Shown one piece after another: positions 41,524 to 54,470 of a DNA stretch of 64,000 bases. Each line of letters starts with the position of its first letter. The stretch's first letter is position 1. This DNA is from Psilocybe azurescens. Lineage: Eukaryota > Basidiomycota > Agaricomycetes > Agaricales > Agrocybaceae. The notes beneath the pieces were generated by a model. The model saw nothing but the letters and a program-made list of their open reading frames with translations, ran no database searches and was not told the DNA's origin. The stretch covers positions 16,200-80,199 of the forward strand of contig JAJIRX010000752.1 of NCBI GenBank assembly GCA_023853785.1, read 5' to 3'. A program made the translations under genes and the position numbers.

Positions 41524-44435
41524 TTGACTGGACGAACGGATGTGTTTTTATACAGAATGGCACCATCTACTGCTCTCCCAATTCAAGGCGTCCTGTGCTT
41601 ATCCCCCCACACCCCCACTACCAGTCCCTTCGACGCTAAACTCCTGAACGTCGCGATGTTCAAGCAGCCTGTATGGTGGTCGGATTCGTTTGGCTGGCTT
41701 TCATTCGTGCCCTTGGCACCCTCCTTTCTTTCATACCCATTCCAAGACTTATGCTGGATTCCACATACCAAGGAAACTACCGCCTTGGGAGGCGATGGTT
41801 ATCGATACGAGATGGATGAGGACAGCTGCATGAAGTGGGAAGAGGCAGAAACCCGCTTGGTGGAAGCTGTACATAGACTCCGAATGGCGTACAACATCCG
41901 CGGTACAACGCCTCCTCCCCATCTTTGTTCAACTATTCAAAGTCGCATAAATCAGCTGCGATTTCTGGAAAGATGAGCAAGTTGGCGCGGGACTGGTTTG
42001 CTATCTGGATGGGTCTTCTATCTTACATCCTGGCCCAAGCATCGCTTCCCGAGAATTATAAAACGCCCAGTATGCCGCAAGACGAGAACTGTCCATATCC
42101 TTCCTGGTACATGAAACTCGCAAAGGACCCCAAAATCTCTCTGGCATGGTTAGACGGGCTAAGCACCTCGACTGTCAATACTTTTGACGCCAAAAACCCC
42201 CTCGTCGCGGGTGTTGTATTACGATGGACCGAGACAGATAAACTACGGCCGTCTATCGATTTCTTTTGGATCATCACATTCCAGTATACTACCCTTGGAC
42301 AATAGCTGAGGAAGAAGCTGTTCATCGCGACGGTTCTTTGAGGCACCTTCAGCCGCCGGAACAGATGGTTAAACGAGCTTTAGATGCCATTTTCCAGGAC
42401 CGCGATTTTGCATTGGGCGCTTTAATTATGAATTCTTACCTCTGGCGGAAAGAGAGTCCCCAAGATATTAGCATGCACTTACTGGATATCAAATACGCGA
42501 CATCCTTTGTTTTTTGATACGTGAGCCGCAAGTTCGTGCGTGAAGCTAACCATGGCGATAGACCTTTCCAGGATCCGTTGTTGGCTCAAGACAAGCTTGA
42601 GCTCTTGATTGCTGAGCGTACATCAAAAGAAGAAGAGGCTGCTCGTGTTGCCTCCAATTTGCCCATGCGTAACATGATTGGGTGGTTAAACGAAGAGGAG
42701 AAGGGCGCACTATACCAGGACTGGAAAACATTTTTCGACAAAAGAACAAAACACAATGCCGAGATCTTGGCTTTGGAGGATCCTTCTACTTGTCAAATCT
42801 TGCTGGAACAGGGTGCTCGTCCTCCTCTCGTTGATACCACAATGTACGAATGGAAGACGATTCGTTCTTCTAGAGGAAAAAGCTTTACATGTGAGTCCGT
42901 GTCAACAGCGCCAACCAGCAGGCCGTACATGGCTGTTATACCAAATCTCACAGGGTTTACGACGCTCTCAACAACGAATGGGATCTTTGTAGGGACTTCA
43001 CACCGCCGCTTGAGTTAGCTGAGGGTGGCGACATGGATGATGATATTGATTACGGCGATCCCAACCTTGCTGACTATGACGATGGCGATGTTCTCTATTC
43101 ACCTTGCCAAATGCCGTCTACTTCCTTCACTCAGTTTCCTGTGTATGTGGATTATAAAGATGATGATTGGAACAGTGACGAAAACTACGACAGAGACTGC
43201 CATGCTCGTATAAAACCTTCTGCGCCGTTACAGAAGACGAAGACGCCCGAGCTATTGCCATCCATGAGGGAAACTGGTCAGAAACCGCAAGACGCTATCC
43301 TATCCCTGAAATATGGGTACGGATATGTACCGCCACTGTCCACTGTCAGTACGACACAAGCGTCAACATATGATTGGCGCACAGTATCTCGGGGCTTTGG
43401 ATTCCTGCAAGGTGGCAAAGATGAGGAATTGGGACAGGCCGACCGTGCAGCTATACAGAGATTTTTTCTGCCATGGTGGCAAAAATTGATTCACAAATAC
43501 CGACGGAGCTCTGGGATCTTAACAACACAAATCATCTGTCCCTCAGTCATTTGCAAGATTTCAATCTTATCGATAGGCCATCCGATAATTTATTTGTGTT
43601 CAGTAAGCCTCGGACAATAGTGTCAGACTGGATGCTCGGAGTGCAGTCCCCTGAGATCGCTCTGTATGTATGTCGTCTAATTTTATCTCATTCGGCACAT
43701 ACCATACAGACTGTCTCTCGTTGTCTCCTGCGAGAATGTATCCCATTCCGCACTCTGGTGCCCTTGGAAGTGAGAGCACGTGTTTTCACTGTAAAAGAGC
43801 CTTACGCACCCACATCCTTTCGCAAAGCAGGTTACATTTTTACTCTCGAGGACTTTGAGGCTGCCATGTCGCGGTGCAAAGAAGTCGTCAGCCAGCCTCA
43901 CGGCCGTGCAGCACTGTTCATGGGGGGATAATTTCTCGGATTGCTAGGCAATACGCGAGCCTCGACGCAACACTGCAGGGACCCTCTGTCAAAATTACGC
44001 AATACCAGATCGGATTCGTGTCTACTGCTGTTTCTAATGGATACTCATATTGTGACGACGAGCTAACTGCAAACGAGCTGGCAGCAATATGCGAACGTAT
44101 TCTATGTATACTGGTAAATTACCATTACAACCAAACGGTTTCCCACTAACATGTCTGAACAGATCTGCCGGAGCAAATCACTGTCAAATCCTGGTTTCCT
44201 CCAGCTGCCATTTGGTCCTCATATAACGCATACAACTGTCCGGGATGGACTGAACGCAATGAACAATTTTTTGGAACGTTTGCAAGACATTTACAAGGGT
44301 GCTCAACCTTACACCGTCACCGAATGGAAAAGAAAGCTCAGAGGGAATAAGCTGTACAGGCAACTTATCGCGAACAATGCAAAGCGCGCCAAGCTTTTTA
44401 TCGACAAACATCTGCCTGTGCAAGTGCCTGGATAG
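41524..44435 (+). pseudogene. Long unnamed Agaricomycete gene, many frameshifts
   Basis: A chain of coding pieces runs through three frames: 'HTKETTALGGDGYRYEMDED' (about 41770), 'ARDWFAIWMGLLSYILAQAS', 'DENCPYPSWYMKLAKDPKIS', 'VLRWTETDKLRPSIDFF' (41960-42270), 'HHIPVYYPWTIAEEEAVHRD' (42270), 'YEWKTIRSSRGKSFTCES', an acidic 'DDDIDYGDPNLADYDDGD' (43033), 'PTELWDLNNTNHLSLSHL', 'DWMLGVQSPEIALYVCRLIL', 'GRAALFMGGIISRIARQYA', 'SYCDDELTANELAAICERIL' (44050) and 'PGWTERNEQFF'. I recall the same order in a big multicopy family of unnamed mushroom proteins. It has no named domain or catalytic signature. At least four frame changes and a stop near 42515 mark it as dead. It may mark a domesticated or mobile family. 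Confidence 0.6.
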
Positions 44436-44439
44436 ACTG

Positions 44440-45189
44440 GACATCTTTGCGTGTACACAAGGACCGACATGCATCTTGTTCCATCTCCCGACCGACTTTT
44501 TCGTCTATCTTCCTTGTAATCTTGTTCACCTCTCGTCTTCGAAATTGTCTGTCGCTGTCTGTCGTTGCCAGCCATTTCACTCCGTCTTGCTTATCATATT
44601 ATTTTTTTTGTCCATAGATTAATGTTGAATTCTTCTTGCTCTGCGTAGTGGCCTATGTTTGAAGGTTTAACATTGTGAGCCTCTTGAGCATAGCAAACCC
44701 ATGTACCTCCAATCATTCGATGCCGAGCCTCCTGGTCCTATGGTAATGTATTGGGCGTGGACTTCGTGGAAACTATTCCTCATGCGAGCGAACTATCAGG
44801 TCACGTCTCGCGATTAAAGGTCAATTATCTATTTTCATGTTCGTGACACTCCCACTTACCTATCGTTTTGGATGTTGGAAATGTTCGCAAAGTCATTGAA
44901 CGAGTAAATTTGCTCACTGGTATTGTGAGTCCCTCATTTTTTGTTAATCGCTTATTTATTGGATGTGCCTAATATACAGTGACTACAAATCTTCAAAACG
45001 ATGGACTGTGTACAAGAAAATGCGCAATATATATATACAAGTTACAAAAATCGCTTCAAATCACTCTGCCACCTGTTCGTTCTGCACGTTGATCTCCATA
45101 ATGTGCACCCAACTATTCAAGATAGGTTTTTTCCTCTCCTATACTTCGATGATCGCCCGTCTAACTGTCGGCTTTGAAAGGTTGCCGCT
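44440..45189. other. No recognisable feature
   Basis: Spacer downstream of the long pseudogene, containing C/T-rich stretches near 44500-44600. No coding or repeat signal was read. Confidence 0.4.
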
Positions 45190-45835
45190 TTGTCTTCGAA
45201 GAGATGAGCGCCACCAACGTAGTAGCCGGTCGAGTCGAAGACGCGCAGCGTATAGTGATCAACGTTATGTGAATCGTCGCTGGAAACCTTTGTGGACTTG
45301 TGAAAAATCGAACTATGAGCCGGAATTAGCGCTGAAGGACAAAGAAAACGGACATGGGAGACTCACGTTATGACCATACACCCCCCCTCCATTACATCGG
45401 GCGGCGACCTTGCGGTTCTTCTGCGCTGCCTTCTCGATGTCGTCGACAATATTCGGGGCCCACTTTGCGATGAGATCGACGATATGCGTTCGCATTCAGC
45501 GTATTGCAGCGGGAAGTAGTGTTTGTGGAATCGAATCGAGAGTTGCATAGCGTAAAGAGCTACAAAGACACGGTTAGTGAAGAATATACATTGAATAAGC
45601 ACTGACATACAGTAGCAGGTCCCAAGAGCTCCGAACCGCCACAAGGTCACACCGTTGGGCACGACCCGACTTGAAGGTGGTGGTTGAGAAGCATCTCGAA
45701 CGACTCACCGTTTTTCCTAAATATGCGACATCGCTTTTCTCTATACGTGACGCTCGGTGCATTATTTGATGAATTCGTGTCATTTTCGGTAGCTCGTCGT
45801 CCAGTCTCCGTTTGTACAGAATCAGCGCTATCAAT
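45190..45835 (-). CDS. Unrecognised multi-exon gene
   Basis: Minus-strand pieces: 'KTVSRSRCFSTTTFKSGRAQ' (about 45690), 'DLVAVRSSWDLLLY' with a GTATGT donor after it; 'RTHIVDLIAKWAPNIVDDIE' and 'KAAQKNRKVAARCNGGGVYG' (about 45400-45490); then 'VDHYTLRVFDSTGYYVGGAH' (about 45230). The last phrase looks like a compact beta-rich domain. Frames are compatible with short introns, but one stop (TAG) falls between the last two pieces. Function unknown. The Ser/Thr/Arg-rich start could be a targeting sequence (weak inference). Confidence 0.35.
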
Positions 45836-48690
45836 TAACTCTCGACCTTATGCTTCCACCTCAACAACTACAGCGGTCAAGATCTGTCCCGGCCGCCATC
45901 TTTTTCTTCACAGGGAGTCGCTTCGGACACACGGGACTCTGCTGGAACATCTGGGAAACAACAAGGAAATCAAGACACGGAGACACACATTCAAGTCACA
46001 TTGCGCTACCGAGCTCGATCTGAACGAGAAATAGACGAAAAATAGACATTTATTGTAGATATCGACGGCCCAAAGGAAGGCAAAGAACTGACCGTCCAGA
46101 TATTAAAACCGAATTCGAGTCCGGGAATGCACACCCGAGCACCCACACGAACATTTCCTTATGATATCGATTTTGGTCCAGAAGCTAATCAAAGCATGAT
46201 ATTTCACGACGTTATTGCACCTATGGTAAAGGAGATTATTGAAGGATATAATTCTACCGTATTTGCGTACGGGTAAACAGGAACAGGAAAAACGTATGTT
46301 ATACATTGTCCGATATCGTCACCCGTTGAACTTTCCCCACAGGTATATTATGCAAGGCGATTTGGCCCCCTCCCCAGTGGATGGCCCTGCTCTCACGGTA
46401 GGAATCATTCCCCGTGTCATTATTTCGTCTGTTTCATGAGCTCGAAAAAGTATATACAGACTGTATAGCGATAATATCCTATATCGAACTCTACAACGAG
46501 GAGCTTCGGGACCCGATTTCGACATGACCGCTCGCCGTCCGGTCTCCACTCGCACAAGAATTAACAACAATCTCAACCCGATGCCTCCACCTCAACAACT
46601 ACAGCGGCCACAATCTATCATGTCCCGACCGCCTTCTTCCTCTTTATAGAGAATTGCTTCAGATACATAGGCCCCCGTTAGAATATTCGGGAAACGACAA
46701 GGAGATCGAGATGCAGAGACGCATTCAAATCGTATTGCGCTACCGAGTTTGGTCTCAACGAGAAATAGACGGAGAACAAACGGTCATTGTAGATATCGAC
46801 GGCCCAAAGGAAGGCAAGAACTGTACCCTACCGGTGAGTCACACACCAATGGTTGCATTGTATTCTGACGATATGCTTATTGGTACCCTATCTACCCAGT
46901 GAATCGAAACTGACCAGGCTTCTGCAAGACTCTCTGAGAGGACGAACAAAGACCTGCATCATCGCCACAATATCTCCAGCTAGCCTTAATATCGAAGAAA
47001 CGCTCTCCACACTCGAATACGCCCTCCGCGCAAAATCCATCCAGAAGAAACCTGAGATTAATCAACGCATGACGCGCGAATTCGCTTCTGAAGGATCACA
47101 TCGTTGAGATCGAACAGCTCGAAGCTGATCTCCTTGCTGCTCGCAAGAAAAACGGCATATGGTTTTCCGAGGAACACTGCAAGCAGCGCGTTGCCGAATC
47201 GGAACTGAGGGAAGCAGAATTGGTGGAAGTGAAGAAACAAGTAACAGTCATCGGGAACCAGATGGGAGCCGTCCAGCGACGAGTATGACCAGAGTATAGC
47301 CCTACTCAAGTCCAGAGAAGAAGAATTGGACGAGACCAGAATTATTCTTAAACAGACCGAGAATGTCTTATGCCAGCTTGAAGCTGATCTCCCACGTGTC
47401 ACTGACGAATACGAAAAGGAAGTCGTCATTCGCAAAGCTCATCAAGAGACGGAGGCGACGATCAATGGCGTGGCAATAGGGCTAAAAAATGTAACAGAAG
47501 AAAGCCTGCATGATCTTGGAAATGTCTTCGAGAAGTTAGGTGAGTAGAACCATCCTGTTTGATGAAGTCGCTCTTAATTTTTTGTAGATCGCAAAAATAA
47601 AGTCTTAGTTTCAAACAGATAAATTGTTTCGGAGAATGAAGAACTTATTCACACCTTCGCAGATGCACTCGCTGAAGAAGCTGGCGGAGTTAGGTCAACT
47701 TATGAAGACACTGAGAAACAGCCTCGAAGACGACACAACAAATTTCCATTCTTCACAAAAACAGACGATATACAGTCAGGTGGAAAGGGTGAATGCCCAT
47801 TTCGAAGGCGCCCAGGATCTATTCCAACAAATCGAGAAATGTGAAGCAGTCGGTGACCATGCGCTATCCGGTCTCAAAGAGCAACTCGAGAAGGTGTATT
47901 CGTCCTTCAATTCTGATGTATCTTCCTGTCAGGGAAAACGGTGGCAGATTGTGAACAACATTCCGGCAAAGCCATATCAGCCGGCTTCGACCAGCTCGAA
48001 ATATTGGAACAATCGGCGACAATTTTGTCCTCCCTTTTGGACTGATTCCTCCGCTGACGTCCAAGACTATCTCAGCAACGAAAGCGCCGCTGACGGAGCT
48101 GCAGACATTGGGAGAAACTACGACCACGCAGGAATTACTACATCTTCAACGTCAGAATGTCTTGTTGGCTCAGATGCTCGTCAACGAGCGGAAGGACGCC
48201 GATAAAGCCAAGAACGACCTGCTTCAACGTGTTTCGGGACTACTTGGCAAATTCATGCAAAAGCGCTGACGACTCTCTGAAGGAATCCATTAGTAAATTG
48301 CAACGCAGTAATGCGGAGGTCAGAGAGCTATTGAAATCGACGTATGAACAACAGTCCGATCTACACGATAGTCTGTCAACCACAAATGGTGAACTGCAAA
48401 ATCAGATTGAAGCATCCAGGGATAAAGGCACTGAAGAGAAGGAGAAGGCGGCGGTCCAGGTATGAAATTCTAGTTCTCCAACTTCGATGACTGGTTTATA
48501 CTAATTATGTCTTGTAAGAATGCCGCAACTGCGAAGGAGGTGATAAGGGCTTCAATACAAGACGTGCAAAATGATATTACAAGTTCGGTTACAACCCATT
48601 CAAAGTGGGTTAATCGACAGGTACGATCTATGGACAAATCTTTGCGAAATGGTATGTTTATTTTCCTTGACCAATATCGAATATACTGAC
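45780..48690 (+). pseudogene. Kinesin-5 (BimC/Cut7/Eg5 type), broken and rearranged
   Basis: N-terminal 'PPPQQLQR' and 'ETHIQVTLRYRARSEREIDE', a TAG, then 'TFPYDIDFGPEANQSMIFHD', 'EGYNSTVFAYG', a TAA (46274-46276) and 'TGTGKTYIMQGDLAP'. The stop therefore replaces the Gln of the GQTGTGKT P-loop. A 49-bp intron (46294-46342) splits the P-loop at the Thr/Tyr. 'VYTDCIAIISYIELYNEELRD' follows, then the N-terminal segment starts again (46520-46820), then the motor end '[19 protein letters not shown]' and '[20 protein letters not shown]' (46899-47060). Switch I (SSRSH) and switch II (DLAGSE) are absent. The stalk continues to 48690 ('TRIILKQTENVLCQLEADL', 'SLKKLAELGQLMKTL'). The family drives spindle pole separation. 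This copy cannot be a motor. Retained introns argue against a retrocopy. Confidence 0.88.
45790..46820. repeat. Direct duplication of the kinesin N-terminal segment
   Basis: About 45790-46095 and 46522-46825 align over about 300 bp ('ctccacctcaacaactacag', 'gtagatatcgacggcccaaa' in both), offset by about 733 bp, with scattered substitutions. The second copy begins right after 'LYNEELRD'. Confidence 0.88.
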
Positions 48691-49063
48691 ATCGTATGGG
48701 TAGCTTTTAAAGAATACAGTTGAGCTAAACATGCCAGGATAGAGGCACCAGATGGAATACACGCGAACATCGAAAGTCATCATTCTGCCCAACACAATTT
48801 TGTCATGTCAATTCCCCAGGCAGAAAAACACGCCAACCAAGTTGCTTCTTCTAGGAGTCTCTTCTTGTAGTTTACATTTCACCGACCTAAAAATTCATGT
48901 CCCAGGCTTGTGTGCTTCTCGCATTACACCACGCTGGCTGGACGCGTTCCACTTTCAGAAGAACGAGGATCACACGTGTAACATCTATATCCAAACATAA
49001 TTGTAATGCAGCAGGAAGCGCGTTTCCCTCATCCACATCATCAAAAACATTTCTGCTACCGCA
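48691..49063. other. No recognisable feature
   Basis: Spacer between kinesin remnant and Plavaka gene. One 82-codon frame (48752-49000) without domain signal. Confidence 0.4.
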
Positions 49064-52000
49064 ATGCTAGTTGACAAGATGCTTTGTCCTCGCTGCTCTG
49101 CCCCATTCGAGAATGAATCAAGGCTTTTAAGCCACATGAATCAGCCAAAGTCTCGTTGTCGTCATGCCTATGAAAATGTTATTCACTTTCGATCTGGAGT
49201 TAGTGCCTCGGAAGCGCAAGCAATTGTGCAGGATACGGGCCTTGAAACAGACAATCCTATTCATTCAGTAGTCGCAGCAGACTTCTCACCTGAAGATAAC
49301 TCTATGGACGTCGACCACCGTAATGATCATTCAAATGATATGGATGTCCACGAAATATTGCCCGAGTCCTCTAGCCCATACTTCAAAGTGGAGTATCCTG
49401 GGGCCTCCAAGCAGTACGGCAGAGATGCCACTTTTATGGAGAAGTTCGACAAAGACAAATATGCAAACCAACGGATCACAAACCTTTATTACCCTTTTTC
49501 TTCGAGGGATGAATGGGAGCACGCACTTTTTCTCCTACGCTCCTCCATGAGTATGAAGGCCATAGATGAATATATTAAATTACAGCTGGTAAGGTCTCCG
49601 GTGCACCTCAGACTCAGACCACACACTAATGTCCGATTTTACAGGTAAAGAAAATGTTCCTTTCGTTCTCCATGGCAAAAGATCTCAAGAATCGGGCAGA
49701 AATTCTGCCTAGTGGTCCCGCATGGAAAAGTCGGTCAATAAGTCCAGCGTATCCGACCAAAGCAGCAGTCGTTTTATATTATAGAGATTCGGTGGAATGT
49801 ATGCAAGCTCTCGTCAGTAGCCCACTTCTCCAGGATCATATGCAGTACAAGCCTTTCCGTTTGTACGATTCAGCTACCAAAGTAATGCGGGTTTACACTG
49901 AGTGGCTGTCGGGCGATGCGGCGCATTATATGCAGGTCTGTAATGATAAATTTTATCGCTATCTCGATGTCTCACCCAGAGATTCTCAGGAAAAGATACC
50001 AGAGGGTGGTACCCTCATAGGAGCCATCATTTCTTCGGACAAGACCCATATCTCAGCCCAGACAGGAAATTCGCGCAGCTCATCCATTACTCCTCAGTTG
50101 CGCCAACATCAACATGAACGTTCAAAACAAGGCCTCAGGCCATTTGTTCGTTCTCCTTGCCCTTCTTCCAATACCAATATATCACCACAAGAAGTCGGTT
50201 ATCCGAGGAATGCTAGAGAATCGGCTGTTTCATGAATGTCTGGATATCGTTCTGGGACCCCTCAAGAAGGTTGCGGAGATTGGGATGATGTTTGCTGATC
50301 CGTTAGGCAACTTACGGAGGTGCTACACCCCTATTGCTGCATATATTGTCGACACACCTGAATCGGCACTGATTGCAGGAGTCGGAGCACTGACTTCGTC
50401 TGTAACAATGGCAATGTACAAGAATTTTGGGGACGACTTTCGCCATCCACCAAGAACCGGTGCATCAACCCTTAAATCCATTGCAGCACTGGAGGCTAAA
50501 TACGACCCATGGGAATTGGAAAAATTCAAGGAAATGTCATTCGAATTGTATCGTCTTAATGGCGTGAATCGTCCTTTTGGCTTGACTGGCCGCTATCTGA
50601 TCCTTCAATATTTCTCACCCCGGAGCCCCTCCACCATTGGCACAAACAATTCTGGGATCATGACGTCAAATGGTGCATCAATGCTGTTGGAGCTGCCGAG
50701 TTGGACTTTCGCTTTTCAGTTCTTCAACCTCGGACTGGATACCGACATTTTAAGGAAGGGATATCAGCCTTAAAACAAGTAACAGGACGGGAACATCGAA
50801 ACATTGAGTGCTACGTGGTGGCACTTATAGCTGAAGCAGTTTCTGACGATTTCGTTTACGCTGTTCGCTCTCTGATGGACTTTCGGTACCTCGCTCAGTC
50901 TCGCATTATCGATGAAGCAGAATGCTCCAAAATTTTGAGCGCCTTAAAAGGCTTCCATGATCACAAGGACGCTATCATAGCTGCTGGTGGTCGACGTGGA
51001 AAGAAGAATGTTATCATCAACAATTGGCACATTCCCAAAATCGAGTTTTTACAGAGTGTGGTTCCCAACATACGGTTAAACGGGGTTGCAATTCAGTGGT
51101 CGGCAGATACTACGGAGCACGCTCACATCGAAGTCGTGAAAGACCCTGCAGATGCTGCCAATAATCAGCGCTACGAGCCTCAGATATGTTGTCATCTTGA
51201 TCGAATGGATAAACTTCGCCGGTTTGATCTTGCTACGTCTATTCGGGAGGCAGGAATCAAATTTTGTGACCCGTCAGAGGAATTGGAATATGAATCAGAT
51301 CCCGACAACGAAACCACCGAACTCACCATCAACACTACTTCAGAACTTCTCAAGCTTATTAATTCTGTTACACCCATGGCTGGGTCGACTACGGGAAGGC
51401 TTGTCAATTATTTCTACAGAGCCAATCTCTTGAAGCAGGGATCTATCAACGCGCCTACACCACTAAGAACACATCAGAGCTCGAAGAACGTCGCTTTTCA
51501 TCTTTCACGCGACCCCAGCTACAAGAGAACAAGCATCGATGATGTTGCCCGGCTCTTCAATCTTCCTGATCTACGTCCTGGCAATCGCAGATTATATAAC
51601 GCGAGTTGTTAATCTGCATGAATGAGACCCCTCTCGCGACCACCAATACTGCTCACATCGACAGCATTGGAGGCAAGCGCAATGCAGCCGCTGGTTGTGA
51701 CCTCCCCTATACCAGTTTGGAGGTATGGAACAAAATTCGCCTTCAAGCTACTGCGTACCATTATCCCCACAATATCCTTCCACATGTAACAATCAATGCC
51801 TTTCCACCATCAGAGAAACGGGTGTATGGGTTTTTGACTCAGCAATTGCAAATATGGATCCAAACTACATATGGCCTCAAAGCGGCCTCAAAGGTGACTT
51901 TGAAAATTCTAAAGCTATAAAGAACCATCTAATTCTATATATCTTAGGACATGCTGTGGTCGATATTCGTTTAATTTTTCGCATTGTTCCTATCTCTGCA

Positions 52001-52235
52001 AAGCTACCTTCCCGCTGATATCACCGACAGATTTCTTACATATGCACAACGTTTCGATATCATTCCTCAGCCTCCAGTTAGAGGAGCCAGGTTCCGAGGT
52101 CCTTATCCAGAACTGTCAACGTCAATGTATATATTGAAAAGGAGCAAATGTGCAGGTGGCGGCCCTATGGCGGACATCCTCCCATTAGATCAACTTCGTG
52201 CTCTCGCTGATTTGATTCCGCTGGATGGGAGCTAA
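49064..52235 (+). pseudogene. Plavaka transposase, nearly complete, about three frameshifts
   Basis: N-terminal C2H2-like finger 'CPRCSAPFENESRLLSHMNQ', then 'FKVEYPGASKQYGRDATFME', 'NLYYPFSSRDEWEHALFLL', 'RVYTEWLSGDAAHYMQ', 'EGGTLIGAIISSDKTHIS', 'VLLALLPIPIYHHKKSVIRG', 'SDPSIFLTPEPLHHWHKQFW', 'HDVKWCINAVGAAELDFRFS', 'QVTGREHRNIECYVVALIAE', 'DFRYLAQSRI', 'KIEFLQSVVPNIRLNG' and 'AIQWSADTTEHAHIEVVKDP'. The end reads 'DRFLTYAQRFDIIPQP' and 'TSMYILKRSKCAGGG'. This order is diagnostic for Plavaka, a basidiomycete group related to CACTA elements. Introns at 49589-49644, 49936-49989 and 51894-51947 (54-56 bp) keep the conserved frame. One-base breaks occur near 50072, near 50578 (T run) and near 52000. 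No terminal repeats were found. Being so intact, it is probably a recent arrival. Confidence 0.92.
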
Positions 52236-52968
52236 AGCTAATCATTGTCTTACAGCGAATAACAGTCATAGTTTGAGTCTTGATTTCCGTCTGAACAAAT
52301 TCTTTGACAAAGAGATGTATTTGGCATTGTCATCAAAAGCTGTAGTATAGAGCAGGTCTGCTAGTAGGCTGTAGTAGAATACTTGTACAGTTCCGTATTT
52401 GTATCCCAAATCTATCGCCTCATGCTGCCTTTCTATTTATAAGCTGAAGTGAACTGATCACTGGTACTGTAGTATACAGACTATTTGGACTGTGGAGATG
52501 AGGTATATTGTGTGCTGTTTCCTTGCTATTCTCTGTTGTTCAGGCTCTCCTTATAGTTTGACCATCAAGTGCTGTATAATGCTAGAGATAATGTAATGAA
52601 TACTATTGAACATTATACAACATCAGAGGTATACTATCGAGGAAAACCGATGCTACAGAATACTAGGGAGTGCTATGTATTGGTTGGTGATGTATTATGT
52701 AATACTTTGATGGTTTGATGCTACGCGAATTTAAGCGTGATGCTACGGCTCACTATAGCTGAAAATCAGGATTTGCTGATGGCCAACATTGTTTTGGTTT
52801 TGTTGTATGAGATGACCGTCGGTGCCCTCTACTTCAGACATTTCACACGATGGAGATCTCTCCCTAACCTTGTGGACGTATCCTTCTTCGTCTGATTCAC
52901 TGGCAGGCTCCATGGGAATCAAACTTGAGAAGGGTGGTGTGACATTGTCAGGATCGTCGGTGGCCGGT
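52236..52968. repeat. Repeat-bearing spacer with second copy of the 34.6-kb segment
   Basis: 52776-52890 ('ggccaacattgttttggttt' and 'tgccctctacttcagac') matches 34646-34760 at roughly 90 percent by eye. The preceding 52360-52770 has 'tgctatg', 'gatgctac' and 'gtagtata' repeats like 34890-35160. Confidence 0.75.
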
Positions 52969-54470
52969 TCAGAATATCCATCGAAAAGTCCAGCAGGATA
53001 GGGCGGCTGCCGTTATGTGGCCCTTTCCTGGAAACGCTGTAAATTTGAAGGGTATAACAAACTTGTCCTGACGCCTCCTCCACAGATAGAGTATTTTCTG
53101 TACTTCTTCTGCGCTATACTTTCCGGGCTCCTGCAAGACTATTCCCAGCGGAAAGTATTTTTTATCAATGTATAACTTCCAACCATTTTGTACCATGAGC
53201 TTGTAGGGGACTCTGCCTTTTGGCCCTTTACCAAGCTCTAAAAATTGTGAGCAATTGTCAAGGCAGTGCCGTTTTTTGACATACCAAGATGCTTATTCCA
53301 CAATGTTCTTACTATATCTCTCTGAATAACATGGGTTTCGGTTCCGTTTTTGTTCAATATAGGTGGCGGAATCTGTGGCATTTTGGCAGCCGTATATGTG
53401 AGATCGGCGACCGTAAATGTTCTTGTTTTGATCACTTCAGGCTCCGCATCCGGACCCCGATTAGGATTTTCAAGTCGTGCAATCTTCTTGGACCACCGAA
53501 CAAAACCCTCCATTGCCAAGCTGTATGCCTCTGGCTCATCAATGTCAAATGATAACATTCCTGATGGATCGTTATTTAGACGCAGTGTGTCATATCTGTA
53601 AATCTTGTCTTGTTATTGTACTCGGAAAGCAAGTCAGTTGCAGGACGAACGTTGAAAAGCGCATGTTCCCATCTTTATCATAATGACATTCAAATGCCAC
53701 TGTTCTCATTCTCATAGAATTAAACCGTGCCTTGTCCATTGCCGTATGATCTTGCTCCCATATTTATATGCATTCCTGATCTATGGGGAAGGATTAGAAC
53801 AATAGACAATGGCTGATCAGAATGGCAACTATACTGACTGTGCTTGAACATCTCGGGGATGCCTCCTTTTTCCCATTCTTCCAGCTTCGTTATTAGCTCT
53901 TCCTTTTCTTCCTTGTTCATTCTTTTTCTGACAATTGATTTGGCGGCAGAATAAAATCGAATCCAATTTTTACTACTACCGGCTTCCGATTGAGACATAG
54001 GCTCGATGCCGGCTGCCGCTTGTTCTTCCATATGCTCCTGCGCCAGCCTTTTTGCCTCTATCTCAATTTCATCTTTTTAACGGATGATATTAGTGAGCCA
54101 TAACTAGTTTTGATATTAAATCCTGGAATTCGCATTGTTCTTTCAGTCACCGCATTGTTCCTGAACCAGGTATAAATTTGCTGAACAATGTTAGTACGAC
54201 TTTTATGAACCTATCTCAGCACCTACTCACTAATTTCTTCTTGTCCCACTGCTTAAGAAGCGTTGAATCCTTCTCCGTGTATTTTTTTTGTAGGTTTCAC
54301 CGAACACCACCTTTATTAAAGGAACAACATTCTTTGCCACCCATCGTGACTTCTCTTTACAAGGTGCTGCTCGATAGCCTGCAACATTTCGCGCGAAGGA
54401 TAGCTGATTCTTCATTCTTCCAGATTGACAGTCCAGGTGCTGCACAGGGCATCCTTGGATCATGCTGAGG
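52969..54470 (-). pseudogene. Unnamed multi-exon gene with Lys/Glu-rich helix
   Basis: Coding pieces on the minus strand: 'MEEQAAAGIEPMSQSEAGSS' (54031), 'AAKSIVRKRMNKEEKEELIT' and 'KLEEWEKGGIPEMFKHS'; 'RFNSMRMRTVAFECHYDKDG' and 'NNKTRFTDMTH' (about 53600-53720); 'YSLAMEGFVRWSKKIARLEN' and 'TFTVADLTYTAAKMPQIPPP' (53240-53560); 'KLYIDKKYFPLGIVLQEPGK' and 'ILYLWRRRQDKFVIPFKFTA' (53000-53200). Short introns separate them. The pattern, a charged helix then a conserved globular part, is familiar from unnamed mushroom multigene families. Frame loss after 'HS' and a stop after 'MTHCV' suggest a pseudogene. Confidence 0.5.
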
